Positions 1 through 10,374 are shown, counted from the first letter of the stretch. The stretch: DNA of 64,000 nucleotides from Fimenecus sp045631225 (GCA_045631225.1 JAZQUG010000010.1:1-64000), one strand, 5' to 3'. Numbers and translations are program-made. Notes: generated from the letters alone by a model not told the origin.

Positions 1-40
1 CATTAATATCTGTTCATTTTAAGAATTAAAACAATCAAAA

Positions 41-76
41 AGTCAACAAAAATAAAAGGGAGTCATAAGACTCCCT
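41..76 (-). terminator. Intrinsic terminator of serC-serA
   Basis: On the minus strand a 7-bp GC-rich stem (GGGAGTC/GACTCCC, 58-64 with 69-75, 4-nt loop) is followed by a T-rich tract just after the serA stop codon. It ends the serC-serA transcript. Confidence 0.85.
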
Positions 77-91
77 AAAATCATAATATAA

Positions 92-1255
92 TTACTTCTT
101 GATAACTCTTACTCTGATAACGCCTTCAGTAGCCTTGATAGAATCAACAAGTGCATCGTTAACATCGCCAACGATATCAATCATTGTGTAAGCGTAATCC
201 TTCTTGCTTGCATTAACCATATTTTCAATGTTAAGACCAGCATTTCCAACAGCTGTTGTCATTGCAGCGATAAGTGTAGGAATGTTCTTGTGGATAACGC
301 AAACCTTTGTGCCAACTGCATTCATTGTAGCATTTGGAAGGTTTACACTGTTCTTGATGTTACCGTTTTCGAGGTAATCAATGATTTCGTGAGCAGCCAT
401 AACTGCACAGTTATCTTCACTTTCAGGAGTTGAAGCGCCAAGGTGTGGAAGAACGATTACATTTTCAACACCGAGAACGATATCATCAGCAAAGTCAGTA
501 ACATACTTAGCAATCTTACCGTCAGCAATAGCCTTAACGATAGCTTCACTGTTGATGAGTTCGCCTCTTGCGAGGTTGATAATGCGAACGCCGTCCTTCA
601 TCATAGCAATCTGAGCAGCGTCGATTGTATTCTTTGTTGCAGGAGTATATGGCATGTGAATTGTGATGTAATCACTATTCTTGTAGATGTCATCAAGTTC
701 CTTAACAATCTGAATGTGTGAGTCAAGGTTGATAGCAGCGTCAAGTGAGAGGTAAGGGTCATAACCGATAACCTTCATACCAAGCTTGATAGCAGCGTTA
801 GCGATTTTGCCGCCGATAGCACCGAGACCGATTACACCGAGAGTCTTGCCTCTGAGTTCAGGACCAGCAAATTTAGCCTTGCCGCCTTCAACTGTCTTAG
901 GAGCGTCAGGTGTGCCTTTGAGTGAAGCAGCCCAAGCAGCAGCTTCAACGATTTTTCTTGAAGCAAGGAGAAGTGCACAGATAGCAAGTTCCTTAACAGC
1001 ATTAGCGTTAGCGCCTGGAGTATTGAATACGCAGATACCTTCTTCAGCACATTTGTCAACAGGAATGTTGTTTACGCCTGCACCTGCACGAGCAATACAA
1101 AGAAGATTGTCGCCGAATGTCATATCGTGCATCTTAGCACTTCTTACCATTATTGCATCTGGATTTTCAGGAGCATCTGAAATAGCGTACATGCTCTTAT
1201 CAAAAATATCTGTACCGCAAGCAGCGATTTTATTAAGTGTCTGAATATTATACAT
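92..1255 (-). CDS. serA: D-3-phosphoglycerate dehydrogenase
   Basis: Oxidises 3-phosphoglycerate to 3-phosphohydroxypyruvate, the first step of serine synthesis, in the cytoplasm. The protein (about 387 residues) is the short SerA type: a D-isomer-specific 2-hydroxyacid dehydrogenase fold with the Rossmann motif GLGAIGGKIA near residue 140, the catalytic Arg in NLARGELI, the His in LPHLGAS, and a C-terminal ACT domain over roughly the last 70 residues, which usually senses serine. The ATG at 1255 is chosen because AGAGG lies just upstream; an in-frame TTG at 1264 overlaps that ribosome binding site. It follows serC on the same strand with an 86-bp gap that holds a hairpin. Confidence 0.96.
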   Translation of the reverse strand: MYNIQTLNKIAACGTDIFDKSMYAISDAPENPDAIMVRSAKMHDMTFGDNLLCIARAGAGVNNIPVDKCAEEGICVFNTPGANANAVKELAICALLLASRKIVEAAAWAASLKGTPDAPKTVEGGKAKFAGPELRGKTLGVIGLGAIGGKIANAAIKLGMKVIGYDPYLSLDAAINLDSHIQIVKELDDIYKNSDYITIHMPYTPATKNTIDAAQIAMMKDGVRIINLARGELINSEAIVKAIADGKIAKYVTDFADDIVLGVENVIVLPHLGASTPESEDNCAVMAAHEIIDYLENGNIKNSVNLPNATMNAVGTKVCVIHKNIPTLIAAMTTAVGNAGLNIENMVNASKKDYAYTMIDIVGDVNDALVDSIKATEGVIRVRVIKK

Positions 1256-1295
1256 TAAAATCAAACCTCTTTCGTTATATATTAAAATTGTAACC

Positions 1296-1324
1296 TTTAG
1301 AGCATGAATAAATCATACTCTAAA
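1296..1324 (-). other. Intercistronic hairpin between serC and serA
   Basis: A 12-bp inverted repeat with one mismatch (TTTAGAGCATGA at 1296-1307 against TCATACTCTAAA at 1313-1324, 5-nt loop). On the minus strand it is not followed by a T-run, so an mRNA-processing or stability element is more likely than a terminator. Confidence 0.5.
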
Positions 1325-1341
1325 GCTGATATAAGTTTAAA

Positions 1342-2427
1342 TCAAGCGTTTTCTGCTTCAAACTTCTTCATGAAGTCAACGAGTGCCTGAACGCCTTCGA
1401 TTGGCATAGCGTTGTAGATAGAAGCTCTCATACCGCCAACACTTCTGTGACCCTTGAGGTTTTCGAAGCCGGCTTCCTTAGCTTCCTTGATGAACTTAGC
1501 ATCAAGCTCGTCGCTGCCTGTGATGAATGGTACGTTCATGAGTGAACGGTCAGCCTTTTCAACTGTACCCTTGAACATCTTGCTCTGGTCGAGGAAATCG
1601 TAAAGGATAGCAGCCTTCTTTTCGTTGTGAGCCTTCATAGCTTCAAGACCGCCCATCTTCTTGATCCACTTGAATACCTTGCCGCAGATGTAGATACCGT
1701 AGCATGGAGGTGTGTTGTAGAGTGAATCGTTGTCAGCTTGTGTCTTCCACTTGAGCATTGTAGGAGTGCCAGCGAGAACGTCATCTCTGATGAGGTCTTC
1801 ACGAACGATAGCAATTACAACACCTGCAGGGCCGATATTCTTCTGAACACCGCCGTAGATTACGCCGTACTTTGTTACGTCAACAGGTTCTGAAAGGAAG
1901 CATGATGAAACGTCTGAAACGAGAATCTTGCCCTTTGTATCAGGGAGTGACTGGAACTTTGTACCATAGATTGTATTGTTTTCACAGATGTAAACATAGT
2001 CTGCATCTTCAGGAATGTCAAGATTTGAACAATCAGGAATGTATGAGAATGTCTTATCAGCTGATGAAGCAACTGCTTTACATTCACCATATTTCTGTGC
2101 TTCCTGATATGCCTTCTTTGCCCACTGACCTGTGATAACGAAGTCAGCCTTACCATTCTTATTCATAAAGTTAAGAGGGATAGCAGCAAACTGTGTTGAA
2201 GCACCACCCTGTAAGAATAAAACCTTATAATTATCAGGAATATTCATAAGTTCACGAAGAAGCTGTTCAGCACCTTTGATAATTGAGTCGTAAACCTTTG
2301 AACGGTGACTCATTTCCATAACTGACTGTCCGCTACCTTCATAATCAAGCATTTCTGCAGCTGCCTTTTTTAATACTTCTTCAGGGAGCATTGAAGGACC
2401 CGCTGAAAAATTATAAACTCTTGCCAT
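1342..2427 (-). CDS. serC: Phosphoserine aminotransferase
   Basis: A PLP-dependent class V aminotransferase that converts 3-phosphohydroxypyruvate plus glutamate to phosphoserine. Its length (361 aa) is normal for SerC. It opens with YNFSAGPSMLP, the phosphate-binding start typical of the family. The PLP lysine sits in YGGVQKNIGPAG, and the RSVGGMRASIYNA block lies near the C-terminus. The start at 2427 follows GGAGG with 7-nt spacing. It is first in a serC-serA operon, driven by the promoter at 2492-2521. No serB phosphatase is nearby. Confidence 0.97.
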   Translation of the reverse strand: MARVYNFSAGPSMLPEEVLKKAAAEMLDYEGSGQSVMEMSHRSKVYDSIIKGAEQLLRELMNIPDNYKVLFLQGGASTQFAAIPLNFMNKNGKADFVITGQWAKKAYQEAQKYGECKAVASSADKTFSYIPDCSNLDIPEDADYVYICENNTIYGTKFQSLPDTKGKILVSDVSSCFLSEPVDVTKYGVIYGGVQKNIGPAGVVIAIVREDLIRDDVLAGTPTMLKWKTQADNDSLYNTPPCYGIYICGKVFKWIKKMGGLEAMKAHNEKKAAILYDFLDQSKMFKGTVEKADRSLMNVPFITGSDELDAKFIKEAKEAGFENLKGHRSVGGMRASIYNAMPIEGVQALVDFMKKFEAENA

Positions 2428-2491
2428 AATTTAAACCTCCAAAAAGTTAATTCGTTAAAATATTGTGTTAAAAATTTAAACATCGTGTGGG

Positions 2492-2521
2492 ATTATACCA
2501 AATGTTACATATAAAAGTCAA
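2492..2521 (-). promoter_or_regulatory. Sigma-A-type promoter of serC-serA
   Basis: On the minus strand TTGACT (2521-2516) is followed after 18 bp by TATAAT (2497-2492). It lies about 65 bp upstream of the serC start and diverges from the lon promoter. Confidence 0.7.
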
Positions 2522-2642
2522 TAGATTGACATTAACTTAACAATCTTTTTTGCAAAAACTTTGTTAATACAAGAAAAGTTGTTTAGGTTTTTAACAAAGT
2601 GTAATGAAAATATCTTTATTTTAAAAATTTTATCAGTATTTC

Positions 2643-2671
2643 TTGCAGTAATTTGTCTTTTATTATATAAT
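2643..2671 (+). promoter_or_regulatory. Sigma-A-type promoter of lon
   Basis: TTGCAG (2643-2648), 17 bp, TATAAT (2666-2671). The predicted start near 2678 gives a short leader containing the GGAG before lon. No CIRCE element was seen. Confidence 0.65.
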
Positions 2672-2703
2672 ATAAATTCATAATAGGAGTGATATATTCA
2701 AAA

Positions 2704-5055
2704 ATGGAAAACACTAATAAAATATTCAATGAATTTAATGAAAAATCCTTTTCAATGCCTATGGTTGCATTACGCGGACTTGTTGTATTTCCTGAAATGA
2801 CATTACATTTTGATGTAGGTAGAGCAAAGTCGGTAAAAGCAGTCAGAAGTGCTATGGAAAAGAAGACAAATATTTTTCTTGCTGCACAAATGGACCTTGA
2901 ATGTGACGACCCAAGATATGATGATATTTATGGTTCCGGTGTTGTGTGTGAAATCAAGCAGGTTATGAAGTTACCGGGTACTGACACACTTCGTGTTGTT
3001 GTATATGGCCTTTATCGTGCAGAACTTTTACATATCAATTCAGCAAATCCGTTTTTATCTGCTGTTGTCCGTCGTATTGAAACTGAAAAAGTAAATCCTG
3101 AAAATGCTAAATATGAGGAAGCTCTTGTCCGTAACCTTGTTGGTATTTTTGAAGAATATGCATATTTTGTTCCGAAGCTTCCGTCAGATATTGTTATCGG
3201 GGTTTCAGTACGTAAAGAAGCAGGGGAGATAACAGACTATATTCTTTCAAATATTCCTCTTGATTACGCAATTAAGCAAAGTCTTCTTGATGAATTGAAT
3301 CCTTTGAAACGAGCAGAAGCACTCTGTGTGATTCTAAAAAGAGAAATTGAACTTTTAGCCATTGAAGAAGAAATCAATGAAAAAGTTCAGGAGCAAATGG
3401 AAGAAAATCAGCGAGAGTATTATCTTCGTGAACAGATTAAAGCTATTTCAGAAGAACTTAACGAAGGTGATGGAGCAATTTCTGAATCTGAAGAATATAA
3501 GGAACAAATCCGTGCGATAGGATTTTCAGAAGATGTTGAAAGAAAATTGCTTCGTGAATGTGACAGACTTATGAAAATGCAGTCATCAAGTCCTGAATCA
3601 GCAGTTATAAGAAATTATCTTGATAAAGTTATTTCTCTTCCTTGGGGATATTGTACAGAAGAAAATCTTGATATTGAATATGCGCAGAAGGTGCTTGATA
3701 ATGACCATCATGGTCTCTTGGATGTTAAAGAGAGAATTATTGAATTTCTTGCTGTAAGAAAGATAAATCCTGATGTAAAAGGTCAGATTATTTGTCTTGC
3801 AGGACCTCCGGGAGTTGGTAAAACATCAATTGCCCGTTCACTTGCAAACGCTATGGGTAGAACTTATGCCCGAATCTCTCTTGGTGGTGTCCGTGATGAG
3901 GCTGACATAAGAGGTCATAGAAAAACATATATCGGTTCAATGCCGGGTAGAATAATTGAAGCTATTGAAAATGCAAAAAGCTCAAATCCGCTTATTCTTC
4001 TTGATGAGGTTGATAAATTAGGCTCTGACCACCGTGGTGACCCATCATCAGCACTTCTTGAAGTTCTTGATGCAGAGCAGAATAACTCATTCGTTGACCA
4101 CTATCTGGAAATTCCGTATGATTTAAGTAAGGTTTTGTTTGTTACAACAGCAAATGATAAGAGTAGAATTCCTGCACCTTTACTTGACAGAATGGAAATC
4201 ATTGACATTCCGGGATATACTTATGAGGAAAAGTTCAATATTGCTAAAAAGCATCTTGTTCCAAAACAGATAACAGCAAATGGACTTAAAAAGTCTTATG
4301 TTAAGTTCACCGATAAAGCATTGAAGTTAATTATCAGTGGCTACACTAAAGAAGCAGGTGTGCGTGTTCTTGAAAGAACAATCGCAAAGGTATTACGAAA
4401 GATTGCAGTTGAATATGCTAAAGGCTTTGACGGAAAAATTACAGTTAAGGATACAGAGCTTGAAGCATATATAGGTCCTGTTAAGTTCAAGCCTGACGAA
4501 AGTTCAAAATTTGACCAGATTGGTGTTGTAAACGGACTTGCATACACATCAGTTGGCGGAACAATGCTTACAGTTGAGGTTGCTGTTATGGATGGTAAGG
4601 GAAATATTGAACTTACAGGCTCATTAGGTGATGTTATTAAGGAATCAGCGAAGGCTGCAATCAGTTATATAAGAACAAATGCAGATAAATACAGAATTGA
4701 TAAAGATTTTTATCAGAACAAGGATATTCACATCCATTTCCCTGAGGGTGCTGTACCAAAGGATGGCCCATCAGCAGGTGTGACGATTTTTACGGCACTT
4801 GTTTCAGCATTGTCAGGTTGCAAGGTTAAGTCAAGTGTTGCAATGACAGGTGAAATAACTGTTACAGGCAGAGTTCTTCCGATTGGAGGACTTCGTGAAA
4901 AAACAATGGCTGCTTATGTTGAGGGAATCAAAACTGTTGTAGTACCTGAGGCCAATAGAAGTGACCTTGATAAGATAGACGAAAAAGTCAAAGAAAAAAT
5001 CAATTTTGTTTTTGCAAAAACAGGTGATGACGTTCTTAAAGTCGCACTTGTATAA
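2704..5055 (+). CDS. lon: ATP-dependent Lon protease
   Basis: Cytoplasmic AAA+ serine protease that degrades misfolded and regulatory proteins. The protein is 783 aa, usual for LonA. In order it has a LON substrate-binding domain (about residues 15-205, with MVALRGLVVFPEMTLHF), a coiled-coil stretch, the AAA+ module with Walker A GPPGVGKT near residue 366 and Walker B LILLDEVDKLG, and a protease domain with catalytic Ser690 in KDGPSAGVT and Lys733 in GLREKTMAA. The ATG at 2704 is chosen; a GTG at 2689 also lies in frame but overlaps the GGAG site. It leads a tight cluster with engB, the same order as in Bacillus. Confidence 0.97.
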   Translation: MENTNKIFNEFNEKSFSMPMVALRGLVVFPEMTLHFDVGRAKSVKAVRSAMEKKTNIFLAAQMDLECDDPRYDDIYGSGVVCEIKQVMKLPGTDTLRVVVYGLYRAELLHINSANPFLSAVVRRIETEKVNPENAKYEEALVRNLVGIFEEYAYFVPKLPSDIVIGVSVRKEAGEITDYILSNIPLDYAIKQSLLDELNPLKRAEALCVILKREIELLAIEEEINEKVQEQMEENQREYYLREQIKAISEELNEGDGAISESEEYKEQIRAIGFSEDVERKLLRECDRLMKMQSSSPESAVIRNYLDKVISLPWGYCTEENLDIEYAQKVLDNDHHGLLDVKERIIEFLAVRKINPDVKGQIICLAGPPGVGKTSIARSLANAMGRTYARISLGGVRDEADIRGHRKTYIGSMPGRIIEAIENAKSSNPLILLDEVDKLGSDHRGDPSSALLEVLDAEQNNSFVDHYLEIPYDLSKVLFVTTANDKSRIPAPLLDRMEIIDIPGYTYEEKFNIAKKHLVPKQITANGLKKSYVKFTDKALKLIISGYTKEAGVRVLERTIAKVLRKIAVEYAKGFDGKITVKDTELEAYIGPVKFKPDESSKFDQIGVVNGLAYTSVGGTMLTVEVAVMDGKGNIELTGSLGDVIKESAKAAISYIRTNADKYRIDKDFYQNKDIHIHFPEGAVPKDGPSAGVTIFTALVSALSGCKVKSSVAMTGEITVTGRVLPIGGLREKTMAAYVEGIKTVVVPEANRSDLDKIDEKVKEKINFVFAKTGDDVLKVALV

Positions 5056-5067
5056 ATGAGGTAGTAT

Positions 5068-5655
5068 ATGAGATACGATAAAGCAGAATTTAAAGCAGCA
5101 TATGGCACATTCAGTCAGTTACCTGATTCCGATTTGCCTGAAATTGCTTTTGCAGGTCGTTCAAATGTTGGTAAGAGTTCATTACTCAACAGATTGTTCC
5201 AGAGAAAAAATCTTGCAAGAATAAGCTCTGTTCCGGGTAAAACAATTACAATAAACTTTTATCAGGTTGATGAATACAATTTTGTTGATTTACCTGGTTA
5301 CGGTTATGCAAAGGTTGCCAAAACTGAAAAAGAACGATGGGCAGAAATGATGGAGGGTTATTTTAATTCTGACCGTAATATCAAGCTTGTTGTACAGCTT
5401 GTTGATATGCGTCATCCGCCAACAAAAGACGATATTATGATGATGGAATTTTTACAGGCTTCGGGTTATGAGTTCATTGTTGTAATGACAAAGAGCGATA
5501 AGCTTAAAAAGAAAAAAGATTATAATGCAAGAATTGAAGGCTCAAAACAGGAAATGAGCTTTGTACCGCCTGAAAGACTTATTCCTTTCTCTTCTGAAAA
5601 CGGAGAAGGTCTTGATACAGTAAAAAAATATATCGAACAATATTTAGGAGAATGA
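5068..5655 (+). CDS. engB: Ribosome biogenesis GTPase EngB (YsxC/YihA)
   Basis: Small GTPase needed for large ribosomal subunit assembly. At 195 aa it matches the family. G1 is GRSNVGKSS at residues 30-38, the switch II G3 motif is DLPGYGYA, G4 is TKSD near residue 141, and the SSENGEGL region corresponds to G5. It starts 12 bp after the lon stop with GAGGT upstream of the ATG, so it is probably co-transcribed with lon. Its stop overlaps the GGAG-proximal first ATG of the next gene. Confidence 0.95.
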   Translation: MRYDKAEFKAAYGTFSQLPDSDLPEIAFAGRSNVGKSSLLNRLFQRKNLARISSVPGKTITINFYQVDEYNFVDLPGYGYAKVAKTEKERWAEMMEGYFNSDRNIKLVVQLVDMRHPPTKDDIMMMEFLQASGYEFIVVMTKSDKLKKKKDYNARIEGSKQEMSFVPPERLIPFSSENGEGLDTVKKYIEQYLGE

Positions 5656-5657
5656 AA

Positions 5658-6929
5658 ATGAGTAAAGTACCATTTACAACAAAAGAAAAATTAGAAGAAA
5701 TAGCAAAGGTTTATCCGACACCTTTCCATCTTTATGATGAAGCAGGAATCCGTAGAAATGCAGAAAATCTTAAGAAAGCATTTGCTTGGAATAAAGGATT
5801 TAAAGAATATTTTGCAGTAAAAGCAACACCGAATCCATTTCTTATTAACATTTTAAGAGAATATGGTTGTGGTTGTGACTGCTCATCAGTTACTGAACTT
5901 ATGCTTTCAAAGGCAATCGGTGCAGTTGGTGACGATATTATGTTCTCATCAAACGATACACCACCTGCAGAATTCAAGTATGCAGACGATTTGGGTGCAA
6001 TTATCAACCTCGATGATATTACACATATTGATATTCTTGAAAAGACTCTCGGATACCTTCCAAAGAAGCTTTCTTGTCGTTACAATCCGGGCGGATATTT
6101 CTCAATTGCAAATAACATCATGGACAACCCCGGTGATGCTAAATACGGTATGACAACAGAACAGCTTTTTGAAGCATTCAAGATTATGAAGTCAAAAGGC
6201 GTTGAAGAATTTGGTATTCACGCTTTCCTTGCAAGTAACACAGTAACAAATGAGTATTATCCGACACTTGCAAAGACTCTTTTTGAAGTTGCAGTAAAGC
6301 TTAAGGAAGAAACAGGTGCTCACATTAAATTTATCAACCTTTCAGGTGGTATCGGTATTCCTTATCGTCCAGACCAGGAAGGAAACGATATATTCGCAAT
6401 CGGTGCAGGTGTTGAAAAGGTATATAACGAAGTACTTGTTCCTGCAGGAATGGATGATGTTGCAATTTATACTGAGCTTGGTAGATTTATGTTAGCTCCT
6501 TATGGTGCACTTGTAACTCGTGCAATAAATGAAAAGCATACACATAAAGAATATATCGGTGTTGATGCTTGTGCAGTTAACCTTATGCGTCCTGCAATTT
6601 ACGGTGCATATCACCATATTACAGTTATGGGTAAGGAAAATGAGCCTTGTGACTATAAATATGATGTAACAGGTTCACTTTGCGAAAATAACGATAAGTT
6701 TGCAATTGACAGAATGTTACCAAAAATCGATATGGGCGATTTAATCTTTATCCACGATACAGGTGCTCACGGTTTTGCAATGGGTTATAACTATAACGGT
6801 AAACTTAAGTCAGCGGAAATTCTTCTTAAAGAAGACGGAAGCTTCCAGATGATTCGTCGTGCAGAAACACCTGCAGACTATTTCGCAACATTCGATTGCT
6901 TTGATTTTTACAAAAAGGTTACTGAATAA
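5658..6929 (+). CDS. lysA: Diaminopimelate decarboxylase
   Basis: PLP-dependent fold-type III enzyme that decarboxylates meso-diaminopimelate to lysine. The PLP lysine is K55 in YFAVKATPNP; the glycine-rich phosphate loop is NLSGGIGIPYRP; a TELGRFM motif and the active-site C-E pair in GSLCENND follow. The usual GFHVGSQ block is replaced by GIHAFLASN, a variant I associate with clostridial members. The start at 5658 is preferred over ATG 5652 because GGAG ends at 5650, giving 7 nt instead of 1. It is packed between engB and dnaE. A related carboxynorspermidine-type decarboxylase cannot be fully excluded. Confidence 0.88.
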   Translation: MSKVPFTTKEKLEEIAKVYPTPFHLYDEAGIRRNAENLKKAFAWNKGFKEYFAVKATPNPFLINILREYGCGCDCSSVTELMLSKAIGAVGDDIMFSSNDTPPAEFKYADDLGAIINLDDITHIDILEKTLGYLPKKLSCRYNPGGYFSIANNIMDNPGDAKYGMTTEQLFEAFKIMKSKGVEEFGIHAFLASNTVTNEYYPTLAKTLFEVAVKLKEETGAHIKFINLSGGIGIPYRPDQEGNDIFAIGAGVEKVYNEVLVPAGMDDVAIYTELGRFMLAPYGALVTRAINEKHTHKEYIGVDACAVNLMRPAIYGAYHHITVMGKENEPCDYKYDVTGSLCENNDKFAIDRMLPKIDMGDLIFIHDTGAHGFAMGYNYNGKLKSAEILLKEDGSFQMIRRAETPADYFATFDCFDFYKKVTE

Positions 6930-6942
6930 TTGAGGTAAAATT

Positions 6943-9900
6943 ATGTCCTTCGTTCATTTACACGTTCATACAGAATACAGCTTGCTTGACGGAGCTTGTC
7001 GTTTAGACAGGCTTTGTTCTGCTGCAAAAGAACGAGGACAGACTGCTCTTGCAATTACCGACCACGGTAATCTATTTGGTGCAGTTGATTTTTATAAGAC
7101 AGCAAAAAAACACGGAATTAAGCCGATTATCGGTTGTGAGGTTTATGTTGCAAGTCGTTCCCGTTTTGATAAAGTTCACGGAATTGACTCTAACAGACAT
7201 CACCTTGTTTTGCTTTGTAAAAATGAAACAGGCTATAAAAACCTTATTAAATTGGTTTCTTCTGCCTGGGTTGACGGGTTCTATACAAAGCCTCGAATTG
7301 ACCGAGAGTTGTTAGAGAAGCACCACGAGGGACTTATTGCCCTTTCCGCTTGTCTTGCAGGTGAAATTCCTAAATATATTGCCAATGGTGAATATTTAAA
7401 GGCAAAAGAAACTGCACTCTGGTATTCAAATCTCTTTGGTGAAGGTAATTATTACCTTGAAATGCAGAATCACGGTATTCCCGAGCAGTTGATTGTAAAT
7501 GACGGTATAATTCGACTTTCAAATGAAACAGGTATTCCTCTTGTAGCAACAAATGACGTTCACTATGTGAATAAAGAGGATGCATACATTCAGAAAATTC
7601 TCATTTGTATTGCAACTAACCATACTGTCGATGAAGAGAATTCTCTTGAATTTGAGAGTGATAATTTCTATCTTAAAACTGAACAGGAAATGAGAGATTT
7701 ATTCCCGAAAACACAGGAAGCAATTGACAATACTCAAAAAATTGCCGATATGTGTAACTTTGACTTTGAATTCGGTAATACTAAATTGCCTAATTTTACT
7801 GTCCCTGAGGGCTACTCTCATTACGATTATTTCAGAATGAAATGCTATGAGGGATTACATCAGAGATATGGTGAAAATCCTGACCGTTTATATATAGAAA
7901 GACTTGAATATGAGCTTTCTGTTATCAGCAATATGGGATATGTTGATTATTTCCTTATTGTTGCTGACTTTATTGAATATGCACGAAACAAAGGTATTCC
8001 TGTAGGTCCAGGTCGAGGCTCAGGTGCAGGTAGTATATGTGCATACTGTATGGGAATTACTAACATAGACCCGATAAAATACAATCTTATTTTTGAACGA
8101 TTTTTAAATCCTGACAGAGTCAGTATGCCTGATATTGACGTTGACTTCTGCTACGAAAGACGACAAGAGGTTATTGACTATGTTATTGATAAATATGGCT
8201 CTGACCATGTTGCGCAGATTATAACATTTGGTACAATGGCTGCTCGTGCAGCAATCCGTGATGTTGGCAGAGCTATGGGACTGCCTTATGCAACGGTTGA
8301 TAATGTTGCTAAAAAAATCCCGAGAGCATTGGGTATAACTATCGAAAAGGCTTTGGAAGAAAGTGAAGAGTTTAAAACTTTATACGATAGTGATTCTCAG
8401 ATTAAAAATTTAATTGACACAGCAAAAAGTGTTGAGGGTATGCCAAGAAATTCTTCAACTCACGCTGCAGGTATAGTTATTACAGACAGACCTGTCAGTG
8501 ATCATGTTCCGCTGTCTTGTAATGACGAGTCTGTTGTAACTCAGTTTACAATGACTACCATTGAAGAGCTCGGACTTCTCAAAATGGACTTTTTAGGACT
8601 TCGTACATTAACTGTTATTAACGATTGTGTTAAAATGGTTAAAAAGAAAAATCCTCATTTTGATATTGATAAAATTCCTTATGACGATAAAAATGTCTAT
8701 TCACTATTTACAAACGGACAGACAGATGGTGTTTTTCAATGTGAATCAAGTGGTATGAGAAGCGTATTTATGCGACTTAAACCCACTAATCTTGAAGATA
8801 TTATTGCTGTTATATCACTTTACAGACCCGGTCCCATGGATTCAATTGATTCATATATCCAGAACAGACATAATCCTGAATATATCCGATATAAAACACC
8901 AATGCTAAAAGACATTCTTGATGTCACATACGGTTGTATGGTTTATCAGGAACAGGTTATGCAGATTTTCCGTTCTTTGGCCGGGTATTCTCTTGGTCGT
9001 GCAGATATTGTCCGTCGTGCAATGTCAAAGAAAAAACATAAGGTTATGGAAGAGGAAAGAACATTTTTTCTTGAGGGTTGCCTTAAAAACGGTATTGAAA
9101 ATAAAGTTGCTAACGAAATTTTTGACGATATGTCATCGTTTGCATCATATGCATTCAATAAATCTCATGCAGCAGCATATGCTGTGGTAGCATACAGAAC
9201 AGCATATTTAAAATACTATTATCCAAGTGAATTTATGGCATCTTTACTTACAAGTGTCCTTGATAATTCAACGAAAATTGCAGATTATATTCAGTCGTGT
9301 AAACATAATAGTATTAATATACTTCCACCAAATGTGAATGTAAGTAATAAAACTTTTACTGTCAGTGAAGACGATAACAGGACTGTAATGTTTGGTCTTC
9401 TTGCAATTAAAAATTTAGGTCATGATTATATTGATACGATTATTAATGAAAGAAGATTAAATGGTAAATTCACGTCATTTTATTCTTTCTGCAAACGCAC
9501 TCACGGTAAGGGTTTTAACAGACGAGCTGTTGAAGGTCTTATTAAGAGTGGTGCACTTGACGGACTTGGTAATAATCGTCAGGAAATGCTTATAAATCTT
9601 CCTGATATTATAGACGACCTTGACTCTTCTAGACGAAGAAATATTGAAGGACAAATAGGCTTCTTTGATATTATGGATAATGCTTCCGATTCTGAGTTTG
9701 TAATGAAAAAAATGGATGAGTTTCCGTCACAAACAAAACTTATGATGGAAAAGGAAACAACAGGACTGTATATTTCCTCTCATCCTATGGAACAGTATGA
9801 AGAACTTGCGGAAAAGTTGAAGTGTGATAACATTGGTGATATTCTTTCATCAGAAAATGATTACAATTCCAAATATGAAGATGCAGTTTCTGTTAAAGTA

Positions 9901-10374
9901 ATGGGCATAATAAGTGGTGTTACGAGAAAACAGACAAAAGCAGGGGATACAATGGCTTTTGTGACAGTTGAGGATGTTCATGGTTCAATTGAGGTTATCA
10001 TTTTCCCGAAACTTTTCGCAAAGTATTCAAATCTGCTTTATAATAGTAATGTGATTTTTGTCGGTGGCAGATTGTCGGTAAAAGAAGAGGAAAATCCAAA
10101 GATTATATTGGATTTTGCCGATAGTGCTGAAAATGCCAAAAGCAATCAGAGTAAGAGAAAAGGACTTTTTATAAGAGTTGAAAATGAATCTTCTCCGATT
10201 TATATAAATTGTAAAGATTTAGTGTTTTCTGCAAATGAGGGAAATACACCTGTTTACTTCTATTTTGCAAACAGTAAAAAGTATTTTCCTTGTAAAAAAA
10301 TCTCTGTTAATGATAATCTTTTATATAATTTAAAGGACATAGCAGGGGAACAGAATGTCATATTACAAATTTAA
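6943..10374 (+). CDS. dnaE: DNA polymerase III subunit alpha
   Basis: Replicative polymerase of the DnaE class, 1143 aa. An N-terminal PHP domain (residues 1 to about 215) starts with HLHVHTEYSLLDGA and carries the metal-binding His pattern. The polymerase palm holds GPGRGSGAGS and the catalytic Asp residues in PDIDVDF (about residues 396-402). The helix-hairpin-helix region follows, and an OB-fold starts around residue 980 (VKVMGIISGVTRKQTKAG). No 3'-5' exonuclease domain is inserted, so it is not PolC; firmicutes usually carry polC as well. GAGGT precedes the ATG. pfkA downstream has its own promoter. Confidence 0.96.
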   Translation: MSFVHLHVHTEYSLLDGACRLDRLCSAAKERGQTALAITDHGNLFGAVDFYKTAKKHGIKPIIGCEVYVASRSRFDKVHGIDSNRHHLVLLCKNETGYKNLIKLVSSAWVDGFYTKPRIDRELLEKHHEGLIALSACLAGEIPKYIANGEYLKAKETALWYSNLFGEGNYYLEMQNHGIPEQLIVNDGIIRLSNETGIPLVATNDVHYVNKEDAYIQKILICIATNHTVDEENSLEFESDNFYLKTEQEMRDLFPKTQEAIDNTQKIADMCNFDFEFGNTKLPNFTVPEGYSHYDYFRMKCYEGLHQRYGENPDRLYIERLEYELSVISNMGYVDYFLIVADFIEYARNKGIPVGPGRGSGAGSICAYCMGITNIDPIKYNLIFERFLNPDRVSMPDIDVDFCYERRQEVIDYVIDKYGSDHVAQIITFGTMAARAAIRDVGRAMGLPYATVDNVAKKIPRALGITIEKALEESEEFKTLYDSDSQIKNLIDTAKSVEGMPRNSSTHAAGIVITDRPVSDHVPLSCNDESVVTQFTMTTIEELGLLKMDFLGLRTLTVINDCVKMVKKKNPHFDIDKIPYDDKNVYSLFTNGQTDGVFQCESSGMRSVFMRLKPTNLEDIIAVISLYRPGPMDSIDSYIQNRHNPEYIRYKTPMLKDILDVTYGCMVYQEQVMQIFRSLAGYSLGRADIVRRAMSKKKHKVMEEERTFFLEGCLKNGIENKVANEIFDDMSSFASYAFNKSHAAAYAVVAYRTAYLKYYYPSEFMASLLTSVLDNSTKIADYIQSCKHNSINILPPNVNVSNKTFTVSEDDNRTVMFGLLAIKNLGHDYIDTIINERRLNGKFTSFYSFCKRTHGKGFNRRAVEGLIKSGALDGLGNNRQEMLINLPDIIDDLDSSRRRNIEGQIGFFDIMDNASDSEFVMKKMDEFPSQTKLMMEKETTGLYISSHPMEQYEELAEKLKCDNIGDILSSENDYNSKYEDAVSVKVMGIISGVTRKQTKAGDTMAFVTVEDVHGSIEVIIFPKLFAKYSNLLYNSNVIFVGGRLSVKEEENPKIILDFADSAENAKSNQSKRKGLFIRVENESSPIYINCKDLVFSANEGNTPVYFYFANSKKYFPCKKISVNDNLLYNLKDIAGEQNVILQI

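Noticed and set aside
786..1244. Plus-strand 152-codon open frame antisense to serA
   Set aside because: Low-complexity Ala/Pro/Ser translation, no ribosome binding site, and it lies entirely within a certain gene on the other strand.
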